Below, piece after piece: positions 1 through 14,619 of a stretch of DNA of 40,806 nt (the first letter of the stretch is position 1; each line of letters opens with the position of its first letter). This DNA is from Brevipalpus yothersi (lineage: Eukaryota > Arthropoda > Arachnida > Trombidiformes > Tenuipalpidae). The position numbers and the translations under genes are program-made. The stretch spans positions 1-40,806 of the forward strand of contig QZCP01000367.1 of the NCBI GenBank assembly GCA_003956705.1, read 5' to 3'. The notes beneath the pieces are model-generated. The model was not told the origin of the DNA and made no database searches. It saw only the letters and a list, made by a program, of their open reading frames with translations.

Positions 1-47
<47 letters not shown>
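1..47. repeat. (GA)n microsatellite at the window start
   Basis: Pure GA dinucleotide tract that begins at base 1, so its true length is unknown. The window also ends inside a GA tract, which suggests that both edges are assembly breaks at microsatellites. Confidence 0.97.
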
Positions 48-3008
<2,961 letters not shown>

Positions 3009-5223
3009 ATGTTCAAAATGATGACGATGATAAAGCATCGTGTATCATCTGAGGTATGTTTTAGAAAAAAAGTTTATCCCTTCAACTAGAGTTTCACTGA
3101 TTTTGTAATTCAAATTTCTTCACATTCTCAATCTTATATCAACCATTGAATACCAACTATAGAAGTTATCTGATCAAAATATGGCCTCTGATGAAAGCCC
3201 AAAACGAAAACATCTCACCGGCAATGCTTCCAAATCAACTAAAGTCCATGAAATGAGCCTAAAAACGAATTTTATATGGTGCCTGTCACTGATTACATTA
3301 GCCATTGTGACTGTGAATGTTTATCTTTCCAATCGATTGGAATTGATTATGGATTCAAGCTTGAGAAATGTATCGAATTCAATTCATGATGTTGAAATAC
3401 TCACTCTGAAAAATATTAAACCTACTGTCTGTATGATTGCATCGGAAGTTAGTATATTTATGAGTTTTATTTTGAATCTCGATCGTTTTGTCTCCTATCA
3501 TGACTTCCAGAATCACTTCAATTTTATACCTTCTAGAAAGAATGGCCATTCTTGATCCATATTAGAAAAATATTGGAACGGATCGGTTATGAGGTGATCG
3601 ATGATATTGATAAAGATTGGGATGTTCTCTGGGCCCATAATTATCCTCCAAACGATCTTGAAGTGAAACCTCATCAAAAAGTGAGCAATCAATGTATAAG
3701 ATATCCAAAATTTGGATCGAAATGAATTCTCTCAAATGATGCAATGTTGAAATGTTTTCTCAAGGTTAATCATTTTCCTGGCAATATTTTTGTTACAAGC
3801 AAAATACGTTTATCCACATCAAATTTGCCTTTTGTTCCAAAATCTTACGTCATGCCTGGTGATAAGGATAAATTCCTAGATTTTGTAAGTTTTATGATAT
3901 TTTATGAAATTTTTGACAGTATGATCAGATATCTGATTGAGATTCGCTTCTACTAGGCTTCCAAACATCCGAATCACTATTGGTTGAAAAAGAATCATGG
4001 TCACAGAGGAGTGAAAATACAAAAAATAGAAGATATGAACCTAACGGATAGCTCCTATTTTATTCAAGAATTTATCCAAAATCCTTTCCTCATCGATGGC
4101 AGGTAAATGATACAATTATTAATTATTATTAAGTATAACAAATTAAATAGTTGCTATTAATTTTTTTTCTCCATTCTATGTCTCAGAAAACTAGATATTG
4201 GAATATACGTTATACACACCTCAATAGAACCTTTGAGGGTGTATATGTTCGATGGGGAGGCTCAATTTCGATTTTGTGCCCAGGATTATTACCCTTTTGA
4301 TCCAAATAATACCAAATCTTACGTGATTGACGATTATTATACACCTATTTGGGATGTAAGTGTTCATTTGAAATTACACCTAAGCCTGTATATTTGTTGA
4401 TAATCTTCTATCTATGGATTGTCTCCATGTTTACAGATACCAAGTTTGAGAGAATTATTCTTGACCTCTAATTTTACTAGAAAAGAGGCATTCAATCACT
4501 ATTTGGAAACAATTAAAATAGATTCTGGACCTATGTGGAAAAAAATGGAAAACATGATAGCCACAGTTTATCGTGAGCAAGAAAAAAATCTGTATGATAG
4601 TACAAAAACAGCACTATTTTCAACATCTAGGTGAGACCTTCGTTTTCGAATTTGATTGATTATGAAATTAACTATTTGAATTATGAAAATATTTGTTAAA
4701 TGATTTATTTTATAGGCACTTTTTTGAATTGACAAGATTCGATTTTATGATTGATGAGAGTTTGGAACCTTATCTCTTGGAATCCAATATGTCACCAAAT
4801 CTTGCCACTCCTCTACTTCCCCTTAATCAGGATATGTTCGAAAAAGTGATCTTCAATACGCTATCTTTATCAGGTATTGCTCGAATCGATGGAATATATG
4901 GTTGGCCAAAATATCACTATTCGGACTGGAATTTTCGGGTGAATAATAGAGATATTGTGGTTAATGAGGAGTTGTGTTCATCTGAAGAATGTGCAGATTC
5001 ATGTGAATCAGAAAAATGTCGTACATGTTTCCGGTGTTTATCGGATAGCATAAAATTACACTTAAAAGATGCTTTTCTTGAACAAAAATCGATTTGGTCA
5101 GCCAAAAGATTGTTACCATCGACAAGTAATGATGATTTGAACACTAAAACTGTCAATAATCTGATACAAACAGAATGGTTTAAAGCGAAATGTAAATCAG
5201 ATCCAAGTTGGTGTTCAAGATGA
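3009..5223 (+). CDS. TTLL15-like tubulin tyrosine ligase family protein
   Basis: Seven well-supported exons: 3181-3447, 3537-3680, 3765-3884, 3957-4102, 4187-4355, 4437-4630 and 4716-5223, giving 515 aa from ATG 3181. An upstream exon (ATG 3009 or 3018, to 3053) would join in frame to 3163 through a GTATGT donor and a CTATAG acceptor, adding about 18-21 residues. The protein has a basic N-terminus, one membrane anchor (about residues 31-49 counted from ATG 3181), then a TTL ATP-grasp domain. Visible motifs are HQKVNHFPGN (about 135-144), KKNHGHRGVKI (about 188-198), LIDGRKLDIGIYV, FELTRFDFMID and the metal-site block LLESNMSPNL. The family ligates amino acids, typically glutamate, to tubulin tails; the single-pass anchor and overall layout resemble nematode TTLL-15. 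A cysteine cluster near the C-terminus (CSSEECADSCESEKCRTCFRC) is distinctive. Actual glutamylase activity is inferred. Confidence 0.88.
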
Positions 5224-6434
5224 TTCCGATATTAACATTTTGTATTGTTTATGGAAAATTTTCATAATTTTTTCTCCAATTTTGAATGAATTTTTTCACT
5301 TTCTAAAGCTTACACATCTAGAGCTTACATTACCTTCTGATGAATCAATGAGCTAGACAGATGAACAGAATTCCTATCGATAATATTTTCACTGATTTTC
5401 AATTTATTAACGAAACAGATCTGAAAATTCACTCTGAAAACAAATCATACGTCACTGAATTATAGGGAAACTGTTAACTCATCATGTAATTGAAGTTCAC
5501 TTTGCTCAATCTTTCCCTTGTATTGATTCTGCCAGCTGATATCGTTCTGCTTCCGGTAACATTCATATGTTATGATGTTTCATGGTTAACGTGGGTCTCA
5601 ATTATTTCAACATGAAATCGAATTGACATTTATCAATGACAAATATACTACTGGATCAAATCAGTTTAGAGTCTAAAAGTGGTGACTGATTATAATTCAA
5701 CTATTTGTAATTTAATTGGTTTAATTCTCTAATGGGACATATCCCAATGTGACTCTTCATTACATGGCCAGCATATCGAAAGTCACCGTTAAGGCTTAAT
5801 TCATCTCTAATCAGTTATGGATAAAAGTTTCAGAGAAAAAAAGGAATTTTGTCATTAATATTAGAAAGTAACACAACAAACCTCTTCGTTTCCGATTTTT
5901 TTCAACACTTTAGCCTCGAGACAACCTAATTCGCACTGAACTTTACTTTCAATTGGAAATCAAGTGAACCCCTCAAAATTGTAATTCAAGCTCATCGAAC
6001 CTGTTCACTTGGAATGTAGATCGATTTTTTTCGCATGATAATCGATCCAGTTTATCTCTCAATCTTTTTCCCGCTCTCTTTCTCTCTTATAAATTGAAAT
6101 AAAAATAGTCTCTCAATGAAGCGACTATTCGTTACCGTTATAATGGACTTGAAAAATTTATCCTCCAATATCAAGTCAAATTCATCAATAATATTCATCA
6201 ATAATAGCTACGAATTTTTCTACTAAACTGCAGTAAATGAAAGTAATCAAAAACGTATACCTAATTGCTGGAAAAAAAGAATGCTCCACCATGCAACAGG
6301 GAGCCAATATTGGTGGCAAAACTTTTGAAACACACTCGTATGCATACAGGTAATATACACTTTGAACCTGAAACTGAATACATGAATACCTGAATAATAC
6401 CATCTGAAGAGCAACAAAAAGATGAAAGAGAGTA

Positions 6435-6478
<44 letters not shown>

Positions 6479-8129
6479 AACACTGTTTATGATACTGTTG
6501 CCACCATTTTGGTGAGGTCAACAAGTTTGGCCAGCCTGTGTTTACTCTCTCTTCACTATTTTTTATTATCGAGAGCCTCCAAAGTCCAGACTCCGGTTGC
6601 TGGTGTTGATGCTGAGAAGAAGAAGAAGAAGACGAAACTTATATCCTCTCATCTTATCTTCATCTTTCTCTTTGACTCTCTTTTTGCCTCTCTCTCTTCT
6701 CTCTCTTCTCTCTCTCCTCTCACTTATTCTCCCTCTTATTTGGGGCTTTAATTTTTTTTCTCTCTGCTCATCTTCTTTCATCATCCTTAAACTGTAACCC
6801 TGAATTGTTACCATTTAAAATAGAGTTTCAGTTTCAATTTTTGATTTGTGCTGATCTCTTCATTTTTTCCAAGCAACTCTGTATGCGTATATTTTATCAG
6901 CTTCCAACACTGATCGCGCCCATTCATCAGTTTTCTTCTTCTCTAATTGAAGTCAAGTGAAAAGTTTGCTCTCAATTCATCATCTACTGAAATATATTCT
7001 ATTTCTCTCTCTCTCTCTCTCTCATTTCAACATGCTGATTGTTATTCAAAAAGGTGTGTATGTCATGATGGCAAAATATTTTTGACATCGTTGCGCTGGT
7101 GGATCATCATCATTTGTGTGTGTGTGTTTGTTATCGACAGAAAAAAGAATATCAAGAAAAGTGATTAACAACTTTTACCGTAGACAATCCGCATCACTCT
7201 CTCTCTCCCAGGTATGTCCATCATTATCATTATCATTAGTTCTGTGGTTTTGTTTCTCTGTTCATGAAACTCTTTTCTTGTTAGAGAGAGACTTTTTTTT
7301 CTCTCCTCTTTTCTTCTTCTTCTCTCTTCCTTAACCAACTGAATCAACTATGTAACCAACGTTTCTTTTTTTTTTGTTCCTATCTCTCTCTTTTTTATCC
7401 ATGTTTTCCTCCTCCTCCTCCTTATCCATGCTTGTTGCCTCATTTCATGGACACACATCAACATCACCTCTACTACTAAACACCATCAACACTCATTGGC
7501 TTTAACAATGGTCCATAAAAATGTGATTCACTCGATGAATTGATGGTAACCTTTTTCGCTATTATTGTGCCTTTTTCTCTCTCTCTCTTTCAATATATAT
7601 ACCTCTTTCAACATACCTCTCAATTTACCTTCTCTTTTCAATATTTGGGTGTGATAAACGCAGTTGATCATTATACACCTTGTACCTTGTGGGTTTGTGT
7701 GTTCTGTGTCTACCCTTCATCAAGCCATTGGTACTAGTGTTTATGGATATACAGATATACAGATATACATGTACGTGTGTATATTGATTAGTGATTAGAA
7801 TAGAAGTGAATCAAAAGAAATCAACAATCCATCAAGTTTTACCCAGTTGTTAATTTCATCGTCAAAATTTAATTTAATTTATCATGTTTCATAGTGTTTC
7901 CGTGCTGTGGACATTTGTATGAACAGATATAAGAACTTTTCTCAAAGCTAAAACTTTATTCAATCATCAAACTTCAAATCAATCTGTTTTGGAGGTAAAC
8001 TTTTACTCTTCCGCGGTGATCAATATCAGCATCATCTAATCAAGCACACTTGTAAACACTTTCACAATATCGGATTACACACATTCATAAATTACATACA
8101 TACATACATACATATTTAACTATTCAGCC
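5224..8129. other. Spacer between TTLL15-like and orphan membrane gene
   Basis: No coding exon is recognised. Bases 5224-5990 and about 6505-7520 have a diverged copy at about 13090-14395. The intervening stretch 5995-6506 is absent from that copy. Several pyrimidine tracts (6437-6476, 6640-6720, 7010-7022, 7195-7208) and a PyAG directly before ATG 8130 suggest that the second half holds promoter and leader sequence of the downstream gene. Confidence 0.6.
6437..6476. repeat. (CT)n microsatellite
   Basis: About 40 bp of CT dinucleotide repeat. It lies in the 0.5 kb block that is missing from the second copy of the duplicated unit. Confidence 0.95.
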
Positions 8130-8663
8130 ATGAATGACGAATCATATAAGCGAAATAATCATCCATATCATCCTAGTGAGGCGACAAGATGGGCTAGTGG
8201 ACCGCCATCAGCACCTTTAATCATACCGATTGTGTTCTTCGGTGTACTCATATTGACACTGTTGATGATACTCATAAAACTTCTCAAACGATCGTATGAT
8301 AAAAAGTATCGCAGTAAATATTATTATGTTGATCATCCGAGTTTTGATGATGATAAGCAAAATTTGAAAAAAAGTCAAGAAGTTAATGAAGCCGATTCAC
8401 CGCGCCTCAATTCGATGATAATTAAAAATGATCTCCGAAATGAAGCTGCCACCGGTAGCTCAAATGGTGGACCTGATGGTGCTGGTGGTGGTGGTGATGA
8501 TGATAGTAGTTCCGATAATGATACTGTCGGCACTACCACAACCAATTTAATTCAAGTGGACACAGGTGATAATCCACCATCGGCACCCGATGAATCGAGT
8601 ATCTCTAATCAAGAGACATTAGAGAGACGTAAAAAAGCCAAAGCCACCGAATCGTGTGTATAA
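8130..8663 (+). CDS. Orphan single-pass membrane protein with PDZ-ligand-like tail
   Basis: A 177-codon single open exon. The ATG has a good context (CAGCCATGA), and a TTCAG directly before it could be a splice acceptor of a leader intron, so ATG 8130 is favoured. Residues 1-29 are polar. Residues 30-52 (PLIIPIVFFGVLILTLLMIL) form one clear membrane span. A basic/tyrosine patch follows (LLKRSYDKKYRSKYYY), then a long low-complexity tail rich in Asp, Gly, Ser and Thr. The last four residues, ESCV, fit a class I PDZ ligand (S/T-x-V), so a short outside N-terminus and a scaffold-binding cytoplasmic tail are plausible. I recognise no family. Codon pattern and clean frame support a real gene. It lies in the first copy of the duplicated unit; its coding region is missing from the second. 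Confidence 0.7.
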   Translation: MNDESYKRNNHPYHPSEATRWASGPPSAPLIIPIVFFGVLILTLLMILIKLLKRSYDKKYRSKYYYVDHPSFDDDKQNLKKSQEVNEADSPRLNSMIIKNDLRNEAATGSSNGGPDGAGGGGDDDSSSDNDTVGTTTTNLIQVDTGDNPPSAPDESSISNQETLERRKKAKATESCV

Positions 8664-10555
8664 AATGTGACCTCAATAATAATAATCCAGATAGACGTCT
8701 GTATGTGTGTTACACACACAAAACATACGTACATACACACATCAAACCTCTATTGGGATACAAACTTTTTGCCATCACAAATGATGATGATGTATCACTC
8801 ATTTAGCTTTCTTTTCTCCTCTCACTATTTAATCCATCAACAACAAATTGGTGGCCGCCAAAAGAGCCACCAATCAACCCTACATGTGTAATCCTCATGA
8901 TATTATTATTTCTCATCCAAAGAGGAAACTCTATCACATACACATGCATACTCATCTTTTTCACTGCACCAATTAAGAGAGATCATGATCATGATTATCA
9001 TCATCGATTTTGGCATTAAAAGTTGAAAGACCGATTATCATTATCTATCAATTTTAGTAAGGACAATTCACTATTGTCACCAAAAGAGACTAGTTTTTAT
9101 TGGGAAATTTTTTTTCGAAATTGGCCGAGCCATAACAGTATTTTTACGCAATCCAAAGTCTTCTCACGATCAGAAACCCATCACCATAATTCCAAAGAGC
9201 CATATACGTTCATCGTTATCATAACGTCATCGGAAGTGTAATAAAGCATGGAAAAAGATGATGAATTGATGATGCATACCGAAAGTGCATGTCGTGCGAT
9301 ACTGAAGCCTTTTAGGTCTTGAAGAATGTACAGCTATGTCCAATAATCAGTTGGTTACATGTTGCCGTTCTATTTTGGTAACTAATTTCATCGGAAGACT
9401 GTCCTCTCATTCATCCATTATCATCAAATTTCTTATCGGTTTATCTATTGGTTTATCATTGAGCTACTTCCGATGATCTGATAACGATAAACTTTCAAAG
9501 AATAAAGGAAATGTATCATTCAATGGTTTTTCAAATTCCTACATCTACTTGGTATTAAATGAAAGAAACTTTCATGGCAACTTATAAACACACATTCACA
9601 TTTACACACTCGCAAATTGCCCGATCATCACACATCTCATCTCCCTATTTGTCATTTCTCATTCATAACCGTTTCCTTGATCCATGAATTGCTTGATTCA
9701 ACGTTACTGATTTTCCTTCCGTCCTGATGAATGCTCTCATCGTCATCACATTTTCACCATCAAGTCAATCCAGCTTTTGCCGACAATCAACAAATCATTC
9801 TGTTTTTTTCTGTCTTTCTCTCCTACTTGGTATACAAAAACGTCCGTTGTTCATGGTATCACTCTAACCAGCCTATTCATCAACTACTTAAGCTTGAGCC
9901 ATTCGTTTAACAGTGCGAATTGTGTTTACAACATTCTCTCCATAATACAAGCCAAATGTTGACATTCAAAGGCTGATGAACTTTACTTTCCATCGAATGG
10001 TCTTTCTCCCTCTTTTCGGCTTTTTTTTGATCCCAAAGTATTAAGATTTTATATCAATTCATTATGATGAGAGGATTATTGGCAAGCATGACTCGAGATG
10101 ACAATACAAGATATGTATAAGCCATTCTGATAACATCAACAATTGATCCTCACTTCAGAAAAGAATCGTCTTCTTGTCAACAAAATCTCGACCCAAGGGT
10201 CCTTTCTGGTGGATCTTTCTCCTCTTTCTTCAAGTAGCCAAAATATTCTCTCTTCTCGAGAAGATGATCCCATAAGAAAATAAGACAATTGTGCCCGATA
10301 AAACTGACAGATTTGACTTATCTATCGCCCTTTTTTGTACCCCGGTTGATGTATTGTATACATGTATATAATTATTAATATGATCATGATGGATAGATTC
10401 TTACAATTCTTGCCTGCTTACTTGCCTTACCATTTCATTGATATTTTTTGTATGTGTGTGTGAGTATCTTTTTTGATTCAATCATTTAATCGTATATGTA
10501 TTTCACTTCTTCTTTTTCTCTCTGAATGATTCTAGAAAGGTACAAGAGTACATTT
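8664..10555. other. 3' flank and intergenic, no gene recognised
   Basis: AT-rich sequence with many ACATAC, ATC and TCA simple repeats and short unrelated open frames. The first part is presumably the 3' UTR of the orphan membrane gene. In the duplicated-unit alignment this interval is where the IVD gene would be expected, but I see no IVD remnant. Confidence 0.55.
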
Positions 10556-11121
10556 CAATGCCATAAATTTCAAGGTTTTTTCAATGTATTCATTCCAGCC
10601 AACATACATATATATATATTGTTTATATATTTATAGACCTTCTCAATGAACAAACTTTAGACCAAATTACAGCGTACGCCTAAGAACATTCGATACACCT
10701 CATGAAATTTTAACCATTTCTTTTTCCTTCATATACATCCATTCGCTAAGCTTTTACCCTTCACCATAACACCAATCGCATCGATGCCTCCGATTCTTTT
10801 ACCAACTGTATATAAACGGGTATCATTTACCGCAACGCTGGTGTCTTTCTCATGTCCTAATTATCGAAGCGTCCTGTTGATGAGAAAACTGAGATTCTCA
10901 TAACGGTAGTTTGTGGTGTCATCGGTAGTGTGTCATGGCCAAAGTTTACCAAATCTTTAGACAAGGGGACTATCATCATATTTGTTGGATAGTTTGCCAT
11001 ATTTGAGGGAAACTCAATGTAATGAGTGTGTATCAGACTGTTGAAAATTAATTTGCTTTAGCAATCAACGATGAGCCAAGTGATGAAATGTACGGTAAAA
11101 AGAGCGGGAAAAGGGACAAAT

Positions 11122-11124
<3 letters not shown>

Positions 11125-11169
<45 letters not shown>
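11125..11169. repeat. (CT)n microsatellite
   Basis: About 45 bp of CT repeat inside the part of copy A that has no counterpart in copy B. Confidence 0.95.
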
Positions 11170-11172
<3 letters not shown>

Positions 11173-11528
11173 TTTCTTTCTTTCTCTCTCGTTTAAGTCA
11201 CAGCCTGGAGAAACTTGATTAGCAGCTTCCACTTGATGAGTCCACTTGTCTTATTAAATATTCAGATCATCGAAGGTATTAATAGGCTGGTGTTTTATAG
11301 TTTCATGCATTTTTTATCTGCGTGAACAACCATGAATAGAATTTCAGTTTTCAGATAATAATAATAATAATAATAATCTGATTTCATTTCCTTCAACTAA
11401 AAATCAAATCCAAACATGATGGACATGGACTAACGTTACTTTAAACAAGCAATTCGATTTCCATTCCAGATTCCTAGGATCTCTCAACAAAATCAGCGAG
11501 AAATTAGAAATGAGAATAGATAAGATCG

Positions 11529-11711
11529 TTGAGAATGATAAGGGTGAGCATCTGTGTCGTTTTCACCAAAGAACATCGAGGAACATACGTTTGCATGGCT
11601 GACAACGGAATTGGTGAAGATCGGACGTGCCATCAGTGTTTAGGTAGAGTATTCACCTATCATCAGAGTTATCAAAGATCGGTTGGGACAGGCTTGAACT
11701 ATAATCGATAG
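11529..11711 (+). pseudogene. Lachesin-like immunoglobulin-domain pseudogene fragment
   Basis: The frame reads KEHRGTYVCMADNGIG, the end of an I-set Ig domain as in lachesin and related neural adhesion proteins (there KEDRGTYxCVADNGVG). The similarity then continues one frame over, with an in-frame stop: GRAISV, stop, VEYSPIIRVIKDRLGQA, resembling the lachesin link ARRNIxVEVEFAPVI...RLGQA. One frameshift and at least one stop make it a broken fragment. No intact neighbouring Ig exons are visible. It lies in the block present only in copy A, so it may have arrived with an insertion. The family call rests on remembered motif similarity. Confidence 0.6.
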
Positions 11712-12714
11712 ATCTGGCTTGCTTAGATGTTCGCCCTCGTCTACACTTTCCATCGATCTAATATCAATAAAAGTAAATGAGTCTAGTGTACATTTTCGAT
11801 CAACTCTGGCAAGCTAATCCTTATTCAATCAATTTTCACTTACAAAATGATTAGTCTTTTGAAAACAATAGTGTTATATTCTGATCACTTTCCTCTCCGT
11901 AGAAAGTCGTCACCGAGGCTGACTATTTTAGGAGAATCAATGGAGGGTTACTGGGAAAAACAACATAAGAATCTATTTCTACTCTCAAATGATTCCAGAA
12001 GTCATTGGAATTCTTTTTAAAGTCTGAGTATTTATATTGAATCAGGAAAGAAATTATCTTCAATCTTTGACACCATTCCAAGGTGAGCTCAGATACCTTT
12101 GTCAAATTTCATCACCTTGTTGACTATTTGAAAAGTTTAGGCTTAAACATTTTCTCTACTCTGAAGAGTTACTATTAGATGATCAATTTCGAAGATATTG
12201 ATCTCAGTGAGTAAAACAGTGAAATTCAATTGGAATAAGAGTGTTTTTCAAAAGAAATAAGACCTGATCCCCAGCCACACCATCTTGACCATACTCTTAA
12301 AGACCTCTATTTATACTGTTCACCTCTGCTTTTCACCCTCTTTCCAACCTTTTATATCTTATTGGAAGAGAAAAAAGTCAAAATTTATCAGATAAGTGCA
12401 CATATTTCAAGTGAAATTCACAGTAAAATAAACTAATTTTTCTTTCATCCAAGTCTTTGACTAGCTGTTCGATCATTTAAAATTAATATGATCAATGTGG
12501 TCAGGAGTTATTTGAAACACACCTTTATAAAAATTTACAATTTAATACTGCAAGCTCACCGGATTTATTGGTGAACGTTCTCTGATGTATAAAATTGGAG
12601 AAGATATTTTTTGTTTGATTGTGAATTTTTGCATGAAATTAATGGTGTTCGTTTATCTCGAAAAAAATTGAGTAAATTCTTCCTCTCTAGTAGGAGAATT
12701 GGAAATACCAAAGA

Positions 12715-12990
12715 TAAATACCATCAACTACTGCAAATTTCATTGAGTTACAATAGTCTGACGATTGCTATGGCCACAGGTAGATCATTTGAAATGATGT
12801 AACCTATTTCCGTGAAGCAACTTTTGTCATATGTTTCATCTTTTGCCTGTCCAATTATGGATTCTCCATATTCAAGAGGTAATATTGATGCATGAGGTCT
12901 TGATGAGCCTATGATGATTTCCAAAATCTAAGGTATGCCTCACAAAGATGTGGTTGGGATGCTTAAAATGGGAATGTTTCGCTCAGTTCG
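12715..12990 (-). pseudogene. Truncated ABCH transporter remnant
   Basis: A decayed copy of the middle of the ABC transporter gene at 16844-18940, matching about 17340-17620 on the same strand. The stretch around 12820-12880 is nearly identical to 17440-17500. The remnant lacks the nucleotide-binding half entirely. The C-terminal coding part is also gone: the 3' flank block (up to about 12560) is followed by a short unmatched stretch and then mid-gene sequence. It ends abruptly near 12990, where TTLL15-derived sequence begins, and marks the duplication junction. Confidence 0.85.
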
Positions 12991-12997
12991 AAATAAA

Positions 12998-13092
12998 TTT
13001 GATTTCAACACTCAAACTGCCAATAATCTAGTACAAACTGAATAGTTTGAGGAGAAATATGAGTCAGATCCAAATTGGTGTCCAAGACAGTT
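12998..13092 (+). pseudogene. Truncated TTLL15-like 3' end
   Basis: Matches the last about 80 coding bases of the TTLL15-like gene (5140-5223): the counterpart of NNLIQTEWFKAKCKSDPSWC is readable, but the Trp codon of TEW is TAG and the normal stop is changed. Nothing of the upstream exons is present. It abuts the ABC remnant, as expected at the head-to-tail junction of a tandem duplication. Confidence 0.85.
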
Positions 13093-13958
13093 CAGATATA
13101 TGCACATAATGTATATATATTGGTAGGTATGCATAAATTATTAATGGAGAATTTCTGTAATTTTTTCGAATTGAATTAACTTTTTCACTCTCTAAAGCTT
13201 GCACTTCCGATGGATCGATAGCTCTCACAGATACTTAATAAAATTCCTATTTCCTCTGATTTTCAATCAACTAACGAATTTCAGAATTGTCTGAAAAAAC
13301 GAATCTTCTGTCACTGAATCATGAGCAATATTAAGTGATCATGTGATTGATGTTCACTTTTCTCGATCTTGTCATCTTCTCTTGCATTGATTCTGTCAGC
13401 TGGTCCCGTTCTGCTTCCGGTTGTATTCATATTTTTGCATGTGATGTTCCATGGCGAACTTGGGCCTCAATTATTTCAACATGAAAACAAATTGACATTT
13501 ATCAATGGTACACCCACTACTAAATCATACAATTCCAGAGTCTAACGATGTAAGATATGTGACTGATTTTAATTGAACTAATTTTCTGATGAGACATATC
13601 ACAGAGTGCTGCCTTATGACACGGTGAGCCTATGGAAAGGCTTGATTAACCCATAATAAGTTGTAGATGAAAGTTTGATGTAAGCAAGCAGAATTTTTCC
13701 ATTTAAGATCAGGAGTAACATGACAAACCTCTTCGTTCCCAATTTTCTACAATAATGAAACCTCGAGAGGACCTTATTGTCACTGAGCTTTACTTTCAAT
13801 TCGAAATCAAATGAACCCCTCAAAATTGTGATTCTAACTCATTTTGGTGAGGTCAACAAGTTTGACCATTCTGTGTTTACTCTCACTATTTTTTTGTATT
13901 ATCGAGCCATCAAAGTCCAGTTACTGGTGTTGATGCTGAGAAAAAGAAGACGAAACTT

Positions 13959-13996
<38 letters not shown>

Positions 13997-14619
13997 ATGA
14001 AGATAAGATGAGATATAAGTTTGACTTTCTATGAAATTGAGGCAAACATTGTCGATAAGGACACTAGTTGAAGCTACTTTATCGTCAATGTTTGTGTCAA
14101 TTCTTACAGTAAACGGCTGTATACCTCATCTCATTTTCATTTTTTTCTGACGTCTTTCTCTCTCAGGTATGTCCATAATCACCCTTAATTTTGTAGTTTC
14201 GTTCCTTTGTTCATGAAACTCTTTTCTTGTTAGTGAAAGAGAAAGACTCTTTTTCTCTCTTCCCTAACTAACTGAATCAACTATATAACCAACGTTTTTT
14301 TGTTCCTCTTTTTTTTATCAACGTTTTTTTCCTCCTCTTTATCAATGCTAGTCACCTCATTTCATGAACACTCATTGTCTTTAATAATGTGATAATATCA
14401 TTATATCTTAGGGGGTGAGAAGCCATCTTCACCTAGATTTATCGTCGCCAGAAGCAAATTATCAATACATTTATCAATACTATCAATACTCGATCTCGCT
14501 GATATCATTCAGAGATGAGGTGAATGTTTTGTTTTTCGAGTGAAAATTCCTAATTTTCAAGCACTCTAAATAGTGATATTAGTGACTGTGATAGTTTCGA
14601 TATATTTTGTTCACCTTCA
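13093..14619. other. Diverged spacer and IVD 5' flank
   Basis: No intact gene. Up to about 14395 this is the copy-B version of 5224-7500, including a region that corresponds to the 5' flank or leader of the orphan membrane gene. The last 225 bp before the IVD start are not matched in copy A. A short (GA)n tract lies at 13965-13991. Confidence 0.65.

Larger units (their letters stand above)
10740..11925. other. 1.2 kb block present only in copy A
   Basis: Flanked by blocks that match copy B (10560-10735 and 11926 onward), this interval has no counterpart there, where the two flanks lie about 20 bp apart near 16390-16408. It was either gained by copy A or lost by copy B. It holds a CT microsatellite, an (ATA)n run near 11356 and the lachesin-like fragment described separately. 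Confidence 0.6.
5130..12990. repeat. Tandem segmental duplication, copy A
   Basis: First copy of a unit that starts in the last exon of the TTLL15-like gene and ends inside a truncated ABC transporter remnant. Blocks matching copy B by eye: 5140-5990 with 13006-13840; 6505-6640 with 13843-13965; 7200-7500 with 14160-14395; 10560-10735 with 16190-16385; 11926-12560 with 16408-16800; 12725-12985 with 17340-17620. All are colinear and on the same strand. Copy A retains the orphan membrane gene but no IVD. Confidence 0.85.

Noticed and set aside
6247..6524. Minus-strand frames rich in Arg-Glu repeats
   Set aside because: The repeat is just GA dinucleotides read as codons; the same happens at every GA tract, for example 31715-31957 and 35591-35827.
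10790..10985. Minus-strand stretch reading KDTSVAVNDTRLYTVGKR
   Set aside because: Open for only about 30 codons, no family recognised, and stops on both sides.
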